From: Paracoccaceae bacterium
GTDB lineage: Bacteria > Pseudomonadota > Alphaproteobacteria > Rhodobacterales > Rhodobacteraceae
DNA: 50,375 bases
NCBI GenBank assembly: GCA_021775315.1
Contig: JAJFIC010000013.1
Coordinates: forward strand, 1-50,375
Direction: 5' to 3'
Shown here: positions 23,561-32,047 of the stretch, one piece after another
Position numbering within the stretch: position 1 is the first letter of the stretch
Layout: each line of letters begins with the position of its first letter
Program-made: the position numbers and the translations under genes
The notes under the pieces: model-generated
Databases searched by the model: none
Seen by the model: only the letters and a program-made list of their open reading frames with translations
Told to the model about the DNA's origin: nothing

Positions 23561-24739
23561 ATGCAGACAGACACGCACCAACCCGAACAGTTTCGCACGG
23601 AATTGCACGATTGGCTTTCTGACAATTGCCCACAGGAAATGCGCGACGGTGGCAGCGGTGAAAGCGCGATTTGCTGGGGCGGCAAACGCTGGGAATTCAC
23701 GTCGCAAGCGCAAAAGACATGGCTTTCGCGGATGGCCGCAAAGGGGCTGACAACGCCGACCTGGCCCAAAGCCTATGGCGGTGCTGGCCTCAGCCGCGCG
23801 CAGGAAAAGGTTTTTACGGTGGAAATGGCGGCTATCAACGCCCGCTCACCTTTGCAAAGTTTTGGTATCTGGATGCTTGGCCCGGCTTTGTTGAAATTCG
23901 GAACCGAAGAACAAAAACAAACCTATCTGCCACCGATCACACGTGGCGAGGTGCGCTGGTGCCAAGGGTATTCTGAACCCGGCGCAGGGTCCGATTTGGC
24001 GTCTGTGCAAACGCGGGCCGAGGATATGGGCGACCATTATCTGATCAACGGTCAGAAAATCTGGACCTCTTACGCCGATCAGGCCGATTGGATTTTCGCG
24101 CTGGTGCGGACGGACCGAGAGGCGTCAAAACACACGGGCATTTCGTTTATCCTGATTGATATGGCAAGTGCTGGCGTCACGACCCGGCCAATCCGGCTAA
24201 TCTCAGGTGCATCTGTGTTCTGCGAAACCTTTTTTGACAACGTCAAAGTGCCCAAGGAAAACGTCGTGGGTGAGGTCAACAAAGGCTGGGATATCGCCAA
24301 ATATTTACTGACCCACGAACGTGAAATGATCAGCGGTGGCGCTCAGGGTCTGACGGGTGGGCGCGCATTAGGTGCGGTCCTTGCTGAAAGTGCGGGCGAG
24401 GGGGGCCTGACGGATGCAACCCTCCGGGCCGAAGCGATGGCTTGCGAGGTCGATGCGCTGGCGGTGGACCTGACATTGGAGCGCTACAAAGATCAGGCCG
24501 AGGCCGGGCGCGGTGTTGGCGATGCTTCGGCCATGTTGAAATATATGGGGACCGAATTGAACAAACGACGGCACGAATTGCTGATGTCCGTGGGTGGCAG
24601 TGATGCGCTGGAATGGGACGGGGACCATGGCAATTTGCCCGCCGATTGGCTGCGTACTAAAGCCAACTCGATCGAAGGCGGCACATCTGAGGTGATGCTC
24701 AGCATCCTGTCGCGACGTGTTCTTGGATTGCCGGGGTAG
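23561..24739 (+). CDS. Acyl-CoA dehydrogenase, first of an adjacent pair
   Basis: A 392-residue FAD-dependent acyl-CoA dehydrogenase catalysing alpha,beta-desaturation. The middle domain has QGYSEPGAGSDLAS and INGQKIWTSYA; the C-terminal domain ends with NSIEGGTSEVMLSILSRRVLGLPG-like residues, a flavin-binding signature of the larger partner in paired enzymes. The second dehydrogenase starts two bases after its stop. Paired genes of this kind often form heterotetramers, as in steroid side-chain degradation, so I infer a two-subunit enzyme. Substrate unknown. Confidence 0.92.
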   Translation: MQTDTHQPEQFRTELHDWLSDNCPQEMRDGGSGESAICWGGKRWEFTSQAQKTWLSRMAAKGLTTPTWPKAYGGAGLSRAQEKVFTVEMAAINARSPLQSFGIWMLGPALLKFGTEEQKQTYLPPITRGEVRWCQGYSEPGAGSDLASVQTRAEDMGDHYLINGQKIWTSYADQADWIFALVRTDREASKHTGISFILIDMASAGVTTRPIRLISGASVFCETFFDNVKVPKENVVGEVNKGWDIAKYLLTHEREMISGGAQGLTGGRALGAVLAESAGEGGLTDATLRAEAMACEVDALAVDLTLERYKDQAEAGRGVGDASAMLKYMGTELNKRRHELLMSVGGSDALEWDGDHGNLPADWLRTKANSIEGGTSEVMLSILSRRVLGLPG

Positions 24740-24740
24740 A

Positions 24741-25865
24741 ATGATGCAAAACCTGTTGCGAACCGAAGAAGAAACAATGCTGGCAGACGCCGCGCGCGGC
24801 TTTTTAGATAAGGCCGCCCCGGTTTCTGCCTTGCGTGAACTGCGCGATACGAACCAGTCCTATGATCGTGGCCTGTGGAAACAAATGGCCGAAATGGGCT
24901 GGACGGGCGTTCTGGTGCCCGAGGCCCAGGGCGGTGCCGACATGGGGCATGCCGCGGCTTGTGTGTTGGCCGGTGAACTGGGCAAAACCCTTGTGGCCAG
25001 CCCGTTTTTGTCAAGCGCTGTGATCGCGGCGACCGCCCTTAGGCAGGTGTCAGACGACAGAGCGTTGCGCGCTTTGGCAGCTATTGCAGATGGCACGGCG
25101 ACCTATGCGCTGGCCATTGATGAAAGCGCTAAATTCAACCCGGCAAGCACAGCGATGACTGCGACCAAGGTTGGCAATGGCTTCCGGCTTGACGGTAAAA
25201 AGACCTTTGTCGTGGATGGCGGATTGGCCGACCGATTGCTGGTTCTGGCGCGCACAGGCGACGATGATGCGCTGACATTGTTTGACATACCGTCGGACCG
25301 CGCCGGGATAAGCCGGACCCGGCAATCCATGATCGACAGCCGTGACGCCGCGAATGTGGATTTTGATGCCGTCAAAGCAACCGGCGACGATATTCTGGGT
25401 GAACTTGACGACGCAATGTCGGTTTTACGTCCGGCAATCGAGGCCGGGCAGGCGGCACTGGCGGCGGAAATGTCTGGTCTGGCCACAGGTGCCTTCGGCA
25501 TGACCGTCGGCTATTTGAAAGAGCGCCAGCAATTCGGCGTGCCTATCGGCAGCTTTCAAGCACTTCAACACCGGGCCGCACATCTGTGGTGCGAGATCGA
25601 GGTCACAGCCTCGGCCATTGCCAATGCCGGTCGCATGTTGGATCAGGACCCGGATAACGCCACTTTGGCAGTCTCGCTCGCCAAAGCGCGGGCGACTAGT
25701 ACGGCCAAACTGGCGGTAAGTGAAGGCGTGCAAATGCATGGCGGTATCGGCATGACAGACGCGTTTGATATCGGGTTTTATATGAAACGCGCACGGGTTG
25801 CTGCGGAATGGTTAGGGGATTACAGCTATCACGCAGAACAAGTTGCCCGACTTCGGGGCTTTTAG
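24741..25865 (+). CDS. Acyl-CoA dehydrogenase, second of the pair
   Basis: A 374-residue acyl-CoA dehydrogenase-fold protein. It has the N-terminal helical domain (EEETMLADAARGFLDK), a shorter and less conserved middle domain, and a C-terminal domain with RQQFGVPIGSFQALQH and HGGIGMTDAFDIGFYMKRA. The middle-domain SEPxxGSD signature is missing, which is common in the smaller subunit of heteromeric acyl-CoA dehydrogenases. The start at 24741 (tandem ATG) lies one base after the TAG of the first subunit; a GGGGTAGA stretch serves as ribosome binding site. Co-expression with the first subunit is almost certain. Confidence 0.9.
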   Translation: MMQNLLRTEEETMLADAARGFLDKAAPVSALRELRDTNQSYDRGLWKQMAEMGWTGVLVPEAQGGADMGHAAACVLAGELGKTLVASPFLSSAVIAATALRQVSDDRALRALAAIADGTATYALAIDESAKFNPASTAMTATKVGNGFRLDGKKTFVVDGGLADRLLVLARTGDDDALTLFDIPSDRAGISRTRQSMIDSRDAANVDFDAVKATGDDILGELDDAMSVLRPAIEAGQAALAAEMSGLATGAFGMTVGYLKERQQFGVPIGSFQALQHRAAHLWCEIEVTASAIANAGRMLDQDPDNATLAVSLAKARATSTAKLAVSEGVQMHGGIGMTDAFDIGFYMKRARVAAEWLGDYSYHAEQVARLRGF

Positions 25866-25896
25866 GGCTGTTTCACAGGACATTTAGGGGAACGAA

Positions 25897-26826
25897 ATGA
25901 GCATAAGATTTGACGACCGTGTGGCGATTGTGACCGGTGCCGGAACGGGCCTTGGCCGCGCCCACGCCATGGGCCTTGCCGCGCGTGGCGCTAAGGTCGT
26001 GGTGAATGATCTGGGGGCAACCACCGACGGCAAGGGCCGCAATTCCGATGCCGCCAACGCTGTGGTCGCAGAAATTCTGGCCGCAGGCGGGCAGGCCATC
26101 GCCCACGGGGCTGATGTATCTGACGAGGTTGAAGTGGCCGATATGGTCGCCAGAACCATGGAACGTTGGGGCCGCATTGATATTCTGGTCAACAACGCGG
26201 GCATTCTGCGCGACAAATCTTTCGCCAAGATGACGATGGATGATTTTCGTAAGGTTTTGGATGTGCATCTGATGGGCTCGGTTGCCTGCACACATGCCTG
26301 CTGGCCGATTTTTCGCGAGCAGAAATACGGGCGGGTTGTGCTGACATCGTCAAGCTCGGGCCTTTACGGCAATTTCGGGCAGGCAAATTATGGGGCCGCT
26401 AAGGCTGCGATGATGGGTCTGATGAATGTGCTGCATCAGGAAGGCGCGCGCGACGACATTCGGGTTAACACCCTGTCGCCTACGGCGGCCACCCGCATGA
26501 CCGAGGATTTGTTGCCCCCTGAAAGCCATGCATTGCTGGCGCCGGAAACGATCACGCCGGGACTGTTGTATCTGGTGTCTGAAGACGCGCCATCGCGGCG
26601 TATTCTTGCCGCCGGGGCCGGATGTTTTGCCATGACGCGGGTGTATGAAACCGACGGCATCACTTTGCTGGACGACGAAAATACGCCCGAGGCCGTGGCG
26701 GCTGCCTTTGATCAGGTTGCCAATAATGAAGGTCAGAAAGAACTGACCTCTGCCTTTTCACAAACTCAGAAATTTGCCCAGAAAGCAGCCGAGGCACGTG
26801 GCCTCAAGCTTAACTGGGGCTCTTAA
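25897..26826 (+). CDS. MFE-2-like short-chain dehydrogenase ((3R)-hydroxyacyl-CoA dehydrogenase type)
   Basis: A 309-residue SDR with the NAD-binding [12 protein letters not shown], the VVNDLGA segment typical of the peroxisomal multifunctional enzyme type 2 dehydrogenase group, NNAG and the catalytic Ser and YGAAK. The extra C-terminal 60 residues beyond a classical SDR are also usual for that group. In this setting it probably oxidises a 3-hydroxyacyl-CoA to the 3-oxoacyl-CoA that the next gene's thiolase cleaves. A GGGGAACG ribosome binding site precedes the ATG, 31 bp after the dehydrogenase pair. Confidence 0.87.
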   Translation: MSIRFDDRVAIVTGAGTGLGRAHAMGLAARGAKVVVNDLGATTDGKGRNSDAANAVVAEILAAGGQAIAHGADVSDEVEVADMVARTMERWGRIDILVNNAGILRDKSFAKMTMDDFRKVLDVHLMGSVACTHACWPIFREQKYGRVVLTSSSSGLYGNFGQANYGAAKAAMMGLMNVLHQEGARDDIRVNTLSPTAATRMTEDLLPPESHALLAPETITPGLLYLVSEDAPSRRILAAGAGCFAMTRVYETDGITLLDDENTPEAVAAAFDQVANNEGQKELTSAFSQTQKFAQKAAEARGLKLNWGS

Positions 26827-26843
26827 ACCAAAGGATCAGAACC

Positions 26844-28040
26844 ATGCGTGACGCAGTCATCGTTTCCACCGCCCGTACACCGATCGGCAAGGCCTATCGT
26901 GGGGCGTTCAATGCCACAACTGCCCAGACATTGGCCGGGCACGCCATTTCCAACGCGGTCGCACGCGCTGGTGTCGACCCCGCCGAAATCGAGGACGTGG
27001 TATTTGGCGCGGCTTTGCAACAAGGCTCGACCGCTGGCAATATCGCGCGGCAGGCGGCGGTACGCGCGGGCCTTCCCGTGACCGTTGCGGGTATGTCTTT
27101 GGATCGGCAATGCGCCAGTGGCATGATGGCGATTGCCACAGCGGCCAAGCAGGTCGTGCAGGACGGTATGCAAGTCGCCATCGGCGGCGGTGTTGAATCC
27201 GTCAGCCTTGTGCAGACCCCGGAAATGCGCGTGATGGCGGACCCGTGGCTAAAAGAGCATAAGCCCGCAATCTACATGTCGATGCTGGAAACCGCTGAAA
27301 CTGTCGCTGATCGGTATGGCATCAGCCGCGAGGTTCAGGACGATTATGCGCTGCGCTCGCAGCAACGCACTGCCGCCGCGCAGGATGCCGGGAAATTTGA
27401 CGACGAAATCTCGCCGATCACCACGATCATGAAGGTCCAGAACCGCGAAACCGGTGAGATTTCGGATCGCGAAATCACAATCGGCAAGGATGAAGGCAAC
27501 CGCCCAAGCACCACACTTGAAGGTCTGAACGGCCTTGCCCCGGTCTTTAAAAACGGCCTGACGATCAAGGAAGGTGGCTATATCACCGCAGGCAATGCCA
27601 GCCAGCTATCCGACGGGGCCTCGGCCGCTGTCGTGATGGAAGCCAAAGAGGCTGAAAAGCGTGGGATTGAACCGCTTGGTCGCTATGTCGGCGTGATGGC
27701 CGCTGGGTGCGAGCCGGATGAAATGGGTATTGGTCCGGTTTTTGCTGTGCCAAAACTCTTGGCCGCACACGGGTTGAAAATGGACGATATCGGCCTTTGG
27801 GAATTGAACGAGGCTTTCGCCGTTCAGGTGCTTTATTGCCGTGACAAGCTGGGCATTCCGGACGAGTTGCTGAATGTGAACGGCGGTGCGATTTCCATCG
27901 GCCATCCATACGGCATGTCAGGTGCGCGCATGGTCGGTCACGCGCTGATCGAAGGCAAGCGCCGGGGTGCCAAATACATTGTCAGCACAATGTGTGTTGG
28001 CGGTGGCATGGGCGCTGCGGGCCTGTTTGAGGTTTTGTAA
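26844..28040 (+). CDS. Acetyl-CoA acetyltransferase (thiolase)
   Basis: A 398-residue thiolase with the nucleophile C90 in DRQCASG, the catalytic H354 in [10 protein letters not shown] and the second catalytic cysteine C384 in [10 protein letters not shown]. It would cleave 3-oxoacyl-CoA with CoA, or run in the condensing direction. It follows the SDR by 17 bp with AAAGGATC as ribosome binding site and is followed by the nitronate monooxygenase gene after 3 bp, so it lies in the middle of a tight operon. Specificity (short or branched chains) cannot be read from these motifs. Confidence 0.95.
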   Translation: MRDAVIVSTARTPIGKAYRGAFNATTAQTLAGHAISNAVARAGVDPAEIEDVVFGAALQQGSTAGNIARQAAVRAGLPVTVAGMSLDRQCASGMMAIATAAKQVVQDGMQVAIGGGVESVSLVQTPEMRVMADPWLKEHKPAIYMSMLETAETVADRYGISREVQDDYALRSQQRTAAAQDAGKFDDEISPITTIMKVQNRETGEISDREITIGKDEGNRPSTTLEGLNGLAPVFKNGLTIKEGGYITAGNASQLSDGASAAVVMEAKEAEKRGIEPLGRYVGVMAAGCEPDEMGIGPVFAVPKLLAAHGLKMDDIGLWELNEAFAVQVLYCRDKLGIPDELLNVNGGAISIGHPYGMSGARMVGHALIEGKRRGAKYIVSTMCVGGGMGAAGLFEVL

Positions 28041-28043
28041 ATA

Positions 28044-29036
28044 ATGCGTGACGACAGTCACCTGCCAGCGGTGCTCAGGGGGTTAAGATTGCCCGCTGTG
28101 GCGTCGCCATTGTTTATCATTTCGGTCCCGGAACTGGTCATCGCGCAATGCAAGGCGGGGCTCATCGGCTCGTTCCCCGCCCTTAACGCGCGCGAAGCTG
28201 TGGGCGAGCCGCCGTTGCTTGACGCGTGGCTGCGCCAGATCACCGAAGAACTGGATCGCCATAATCAGGCCAATCCCGATCGACCGGCGGCACCGTTTGC
28301 GGTTAACCAGATTGTGCACCGCTCGAACGCTCGGCTGGATCGCGATCTGGAAATCTGCGCCCGTTGGAACGTGCCGATCTGGATCACCTCACTTGGTGCA
28401 AGGGTTGAGGTAAACGAGGCCGCGCATTCCTGTGGCGGGATTGTCTTGCACGACGTCATCAACAACACGTTTGCGCGCAAAGCCATCGACAAGGGCGCCG
28501 ACGGTTTGATCGCCGTCGCTGCCGGTGCCGGAGGGCATGCCGGACAGCAATCACCATTTGCCCTGATCCGCGAAATTCGCGACTGGTTTGATGGCCCGTT
28601 GCTGCTGTCCGGCGCAATCGCCACCGGGCAAGCCTTACTTGCCGCGCGCGCCCTTGGTGCTGATCTTGGCTATATCGGGTCGCCCTTCATTGCGACGCAT
28701 GAAGCAAATGCAGCCACGGCCTACAAAGACATGATCGTCACAAGCGGGGCCGAGGATATCGTGACCTCTTCGTTGTTCACCGGGGTTTCCGGCAACTACC
28801 TGAAGCCTTCGATTGTCGCGGCGGGTCTGGACGCCGAAAACCTGCCCTCAGCCTCGGCTGAAACGATGAATTTCAGTGAAGGATCATCAAAACCGAAAGC
28901 CTGGAAAGAAATCTGGGGCGCTGGGCAAGGGATCGGCGCGGTAAATGCGGTCACGGATGTGGCCCACCTGATTGACAGGATTGAACGCGAATACAAAACT
29001 GCCGGGTTGGCCTTGGCCGCAGAATTTTGCGCCTGA
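28044..29036 (+). CDS. Nitronate monooxygenase-like flavoprotein
   Basis: A 330-residue FMN-binding TIM-barrel protein of the nitronate monooxygenase (2-nitropropane dioxygenase) family. Signs are RLPAVASPLFIISVPELV at the start, the GAGGHAGQQSPFALI segment and GAIATGQALLAARALGADLGYIGSPF near the phosphate-binding end. Many members in acyl-CoA operons are annotated by family only and may instead act as enoyl or other flavin reductases. It starts 3 bp after the thiolase stop, which ties it to the same pathway. Its substrate in this cluster is unknown. Confidence 0.88.
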   Translation: MRDDSHLPAVLRGLRLPAVASPLFIISVPELVIAQCKAGLIGSFPALNAREAVGEPPLLDAWLRQITEELDRHNQANPDRPAAPFAVNQIVHRSNARLDRDLEICARWNVPIWITSLGARVEVNEAAHSCGGIVLHDVINNTFARKAIDKGADGLIAVAAGAGGHAGQQSPFALIREIRDWFDGPLLLSGAIATGQALLAARALGADLGYIGSPFIATHEANAATAYKDMIVTSGAEDIVTSSLFTGVSGNYLKPSIVAAGLDAENLPSASAETMNFSEGSSKPKAWKEIWGAGQGIGAVNAVTDVAHLIDRIEREYKTAGLALAAEFCA

Positions 29037-29083
29037 TTTGGTGGATTTAAGCGCATGGCGCCGGAATGACAGATAGGTGACCA

Positions 29084-29893
29084 ATGAATGACGAGGATTA
29101 CATCGCTGACACCGATCCCGACAAGGACCGGAATTTTATCACCGCCCTTGCGCGTGGTCTGGACGTGCTGCGTTGTTTTCGCCCCAATGAAACTGCGCTG
29201 AGCAATCAGGATATCGCGGCGCGTACTGGCTTGCCCAAGCCCACTATCTCGCGATTGACCCACACGTTGTGCAAGCTTGACTATCTTGCACTGGATCCAC
29301 AGACCGGGGCCTATCGATTGGGTGCTGGGGTTTTAAGCCTTGGCTTTGGCGTGTTGTCCGGCATGGAAATCGGTGAGCGGGCGGCGGGTGAAATGCGTGC
29401 CCTTCGCAATGGCCCTAATTCCTATATCACCTGCGCGCTGGGCGAGCGTCACAGAACCGAGGTGGTCTATGTCGCCGTCCATCGTTCGCTTGAAGATGTG
29501 TCGCTGACAATGCATGTCGGATCGCGCCTGCCGTTGTTCTTTTCAGCTGTTGGGCGGGCAATTCTGGTCGGCATGGACTGCGATGCCCGCGACGAGGTTT
29601 TTGACTTTGCCCGTGTGTCAGACTCGGATCATGAAACCGCGCGTCGCAAAAGCTATGACATGGCGCGGCGGGAATATGACGCTGCCGGATATTGTACCGG
29701 TTACGGTGACTGGCGCCCGGATGTGAACGGCATTGCAGCACCTGTGTTTTCGTTGAACGGATCGCGCGTATACGGCTTGAATGTCGGTGGACCATCCTTT
29801 CATGTGAAAAAGAAACAACTAGAAGATTTCTATGCCAAGCCTCTGGTGGAAGCTGCGAAAATCCTGAGCATGCGACCAGAACAGAAAGCATAA
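29084..29893 (+). CDS. IclR family transcriptional regulator
   Basis: A 269-residue regulator with an N-terminal winged helix-turn-helix (about residues 20-80; NQDIAARTGLPKPTISRLTHTL is the recognition region) and a C-terminal IclR effector domain with GSRLPLFFSAVGRAIL and YCTGYGDWRPDVNGIAAPV. IclR proteins sense small acids or acyl compounds and usually control nearby catabolic genes. It is embedded in the operon 47 bp after the nitronate monooxygenase gene, with AGGTGA before the ATG, so it probably regulates its own cluster. A candidate operator is at 23504-23534. Confidence 0.92.
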   Translation: MNDEDYIADTDPDKDRNFITALARGLDVLRCFRPNETALSNQDIAARTGLPKPTISRLTHTLCKLDYLALDPQTGAYRLGAGVLSLGFGVLSGMEIGERAAGEMRALRNGPNSYITCALGERHRTEVVYVAVHRSLEDVSLTMHVGSRLPLFFSAVGRAILVGMDCDARDEVFDFARVSDSDHETARRKSYDMARREYDAAGYCTGYGDWRPDVNGIAAPVFSLNGSRVYGLNVGGPSFHVKKKQLEDFYAKPLVEAAKILSMRPEQKA

Positions 29894-29894
29894 C

Positions 29895-30299
29895 ATGGCG
29901 ACCTATCCCGAGATTATTGAAACGCCCTATCCGTTCCAGCACTTGCTGGGCTTTCAGATCGTTGAATGGACCCCTGAACTGGTGGAAATCCATCTGCCCC
30001 TGCACGAGGCCCTTGGCAACCGATACGGCATTCCCCACGGCGGAGTTCACGCCACTTTGCTGGATACGGCGATGGGGTTTGCAGGTTGTTTCACCGGCAG
30101 TCAGGAAAACACCCGGCAGGCGATGACCTTGTCACTGAATGTGAACTACTTGTCGCGCCCCAAAGGCGAAACCCTGATCGCAACCGGGCGCAAGATCGGT
30201 GGCGGTAACCGCACCTTTTTTGCCGAGGCTGAGATCAGGGATGAAACCGGCGAGTTGATCGCGACCAGCAGCGGAACGTTCCGTTATCGAAGCGCCTAA
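29895..30299 (+). CDS. PaaI-like hotdog thioesterase
   Basis: A 134-residue single-hotdog protein of the PaaI/4HBT family. The active-site helix carries GIPHGGVHATLLDTAMGFA, with HGG as the signature and the Asp as likely catalytic residue. It would hydrolyse an acyl-CoA, often aryl or branched, releasing CoA from stalled intermediates. The ATG lies one base after the IclR stop, so it belongs to the same transcript. It ends 9 bp before the end of the opposing ligase gene. Confidence 0.9.
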   Translation: MATYPEIIETPYPFQHLLGFQIVEWTPELVEIHLPLHEALGNRYGIPHGGVHATLLDTAMGFAGCFTGSQENTRQAMTLSLNVNYLSRPKGETLIATGRKIGGGNRTFFAEAEIRDETGELIATSSGTFRYRSA

Positions 30300-30308
30300 G
30301 AATAGTGC

Positions 30309-31817
30309 TTAGTTTGTGTTTTCCGGTTCAGCGTCTCGTGTCGCAATCAAATCGGCGAAATGCGGTATCAGCTTGTGCTTCAGTATTTTGCCGGTTGCGG
30401 CAGCGGGGTAAGCCTCCACAATGAAAATGTGCTGCGGCACTTTGTAGGCCACCAATTTGTCATGCAGCCACGACTTTAGCGCGGCCTCAGACACCTGCCC
30501 GTTGGTTATCAGAAACGCCAGAATCTCTTCGTTTCCGGGCACTTGCCGACCGACAACCGCTGCCTGATAAACGTCGGGGTGGCGCGTCAGCATTGCCTCG
30601 ACCTCGGGCGGGTGAATGTTGAAGCCGGACCGGATAATCAGCTCTTTCAAACGCCCGACGATATGAATGGCGCCGTCCGGGTCGATCCGGCCAAGGTCAC
30701 CTGTGCGGAAATAACCAGTGCTTGTAATGACCTCGGTGGTTTTTTCAGGATCGCGGTAATAGCCTTTCATGATGTTGGGGCCGCGCACCAAAACCTCGCC
30801 AATGCTATCCTTGTTCGGGGCGTCGATTTTGACTTCGACATTTGGTAGTGCAGCACCAACCGAACAATCCGTGCGCGGGGCCTTGTTGTGGGTGGTGGAC
30901 ACTGTCGGCGAGGTCTCGGTCAGCCCGTAGCCGTTGTTCAGCGGCAGGCCAAACACCTCTTGCACCCGTTTTTTCAGGTCCGGATCAAGCGGTGCACCAC
31001 CGGTCGCCAGATTGCGCAGCCGGGGGGCATTTAGGGCTTGGCCGGTTTGGTCCAGCAGCGCCAGAATGGCCGCATACATCTGCGGCACCGCTGGCATCCG
31101 GGTGATCCCGCGGCGCAGAAATTCAACGGTTTCGCCGGGATCAAACCGCGCCACAAACCGCATTGAACCGCCTGCTGCGATCACCGGCAGAAATGCTGAT
31201 GCCAGACAGTAAATATGTGTGCCCGGCAGCACACCAAGCACTTGATCATCCGCAGCCAGCCCATTGAAAGCCGCCGAATTGGTGGCATTAAACAACAGGT
31301 TTTTGTGGGTCAGCATCACGCCTTTGGGCGCGCTTGTTGTGCCGGTTGTGTAAAGCAGCGCTGCAACTTGCCTGTCGCCCTGCTCGACCGGCTCGGGGAT
31401 GCTGTCGATTGGGCGCGTTACAAGGATCGGCCCGCAGGCCAGCCCACCGATTTCTGTTGCCCCCAGCAGCGTCGCGTGGGTGCGGGCATTGACCGATGCG
31501 TTTGCGGTAAACAGAACCATGCGCGCGCCGGAATGATCCTGAATGGCTTGAATTTCCGCTTCGGACTGGCGGGCGTTGACAAGGATCACCCAGGCACCCA
31601 GACGACTGGCGGCGAAAACGGCGGCGGCATAATAGACCGAATTTTCGGCGATCAGGATGACCCGGTCGCCACCGCGCAGACCGTGGCCCGCCAAAACACC
31701 GGCCAGATGTGCCGACATTTCCCGCAATTGTCCGTAAGTGTATTCGGTGCCATCAAAATCAATCACCGCCAGCGCGCCGTCGGGCTTACCGTCAAGAAGC
31801 TGGTGAATCCTGTCCAT
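30309..31817 (-). CDS. AMP-dependent acyl-CoA synthetase (class I adenylate-forming ligase)
   Basis: A 502-residue acid:CoA ligase. The nucleotide-binding core is YTTGTTSAPKGVMLTH near residue 155, GYGLTETSPTVS follows, and the hinge region reads FRTGDLGRIDPDGAIHIVGR. The C-terminal catalytic lysine is in AATGKILKHKL. It activates a carboxylic acid to an acyl-CoA through an acyl-AMP. GAGGGTTGCA precedes the ATG. It is transcribed away from the second ligase at 32048 across a 230-bp gap, so the two are probably differently or jointly regulated from that gap. Chain-length preference is not evident. Confidence 0.92.
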   Translation of the reverse strand: MDRIHQLLDGKPDGALAVIDFDGTEYTYGQLREMSAHLAGVLAGHGLRGGDRVILIAENSVYYAAAVFAASRLGAWVILVNARQSEAEIQAIQDHSGARMVLFTANASVNARTHATLLGATEIGGLACGPILVTRPIDSIPEPVEQGDRQVAALLYTTGTTSAPKGVMLTHKNLLFNATNSAAFNGLAADDQVLGVLPGTHIYCLASAFLPVIAAGGSMRFVARFDPGETVEFLRRGITRMPAVPQMYAAILALLDQTGQALNAPRLRNLATGGAPLDPDLKKRVQEVFGLPLNNGYGLTETSPTVSTTHNKAPRTDCSVGAALPNVEVKIDAPNKDSIGEVLVRGPNIMKGYYRDPEKTTEVITSTGYFRTGDLGRIDPDGAIHIVGRLKELIIRSGFNIHPPEVEAMLTRHPDVYQAAVVGRQVPGNEEILAFLITNGQVSEAALKSWLHDKLVAYKVPQHIFIVEAYPAAATGKILKHKLIPHFADLIATRDAEPENTN

Positions 31818-32047
31818 TGCAACCCTCTGAAATCTGCATCACGTGACGCTGTCCTGACCTGTGAGTGTCTGCGAAATTTCCCAAAGGCGAAAGCAAATTT
31901 ACCCTCTAAAGGCAAAAAATCGCGTCAGCAGAATTGCAGGCCAACGCGAAGTTGCCGTTTGCTTGCAAAACTGCTGGAAGATTGCAGCGCACAATGCCAA
32001 TCTAGATGAAAATAAACGCCAGAATGGCAACAAAAACGGGGAAGAAC

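Noticed and set aside
31215-32009. A 264-residue plus-strand open frame opposite the first acyl-CoA ligase
   Set aside because: It overlaps the confident ligase reading, has no ribosome binding site and contains no recognisable domain.
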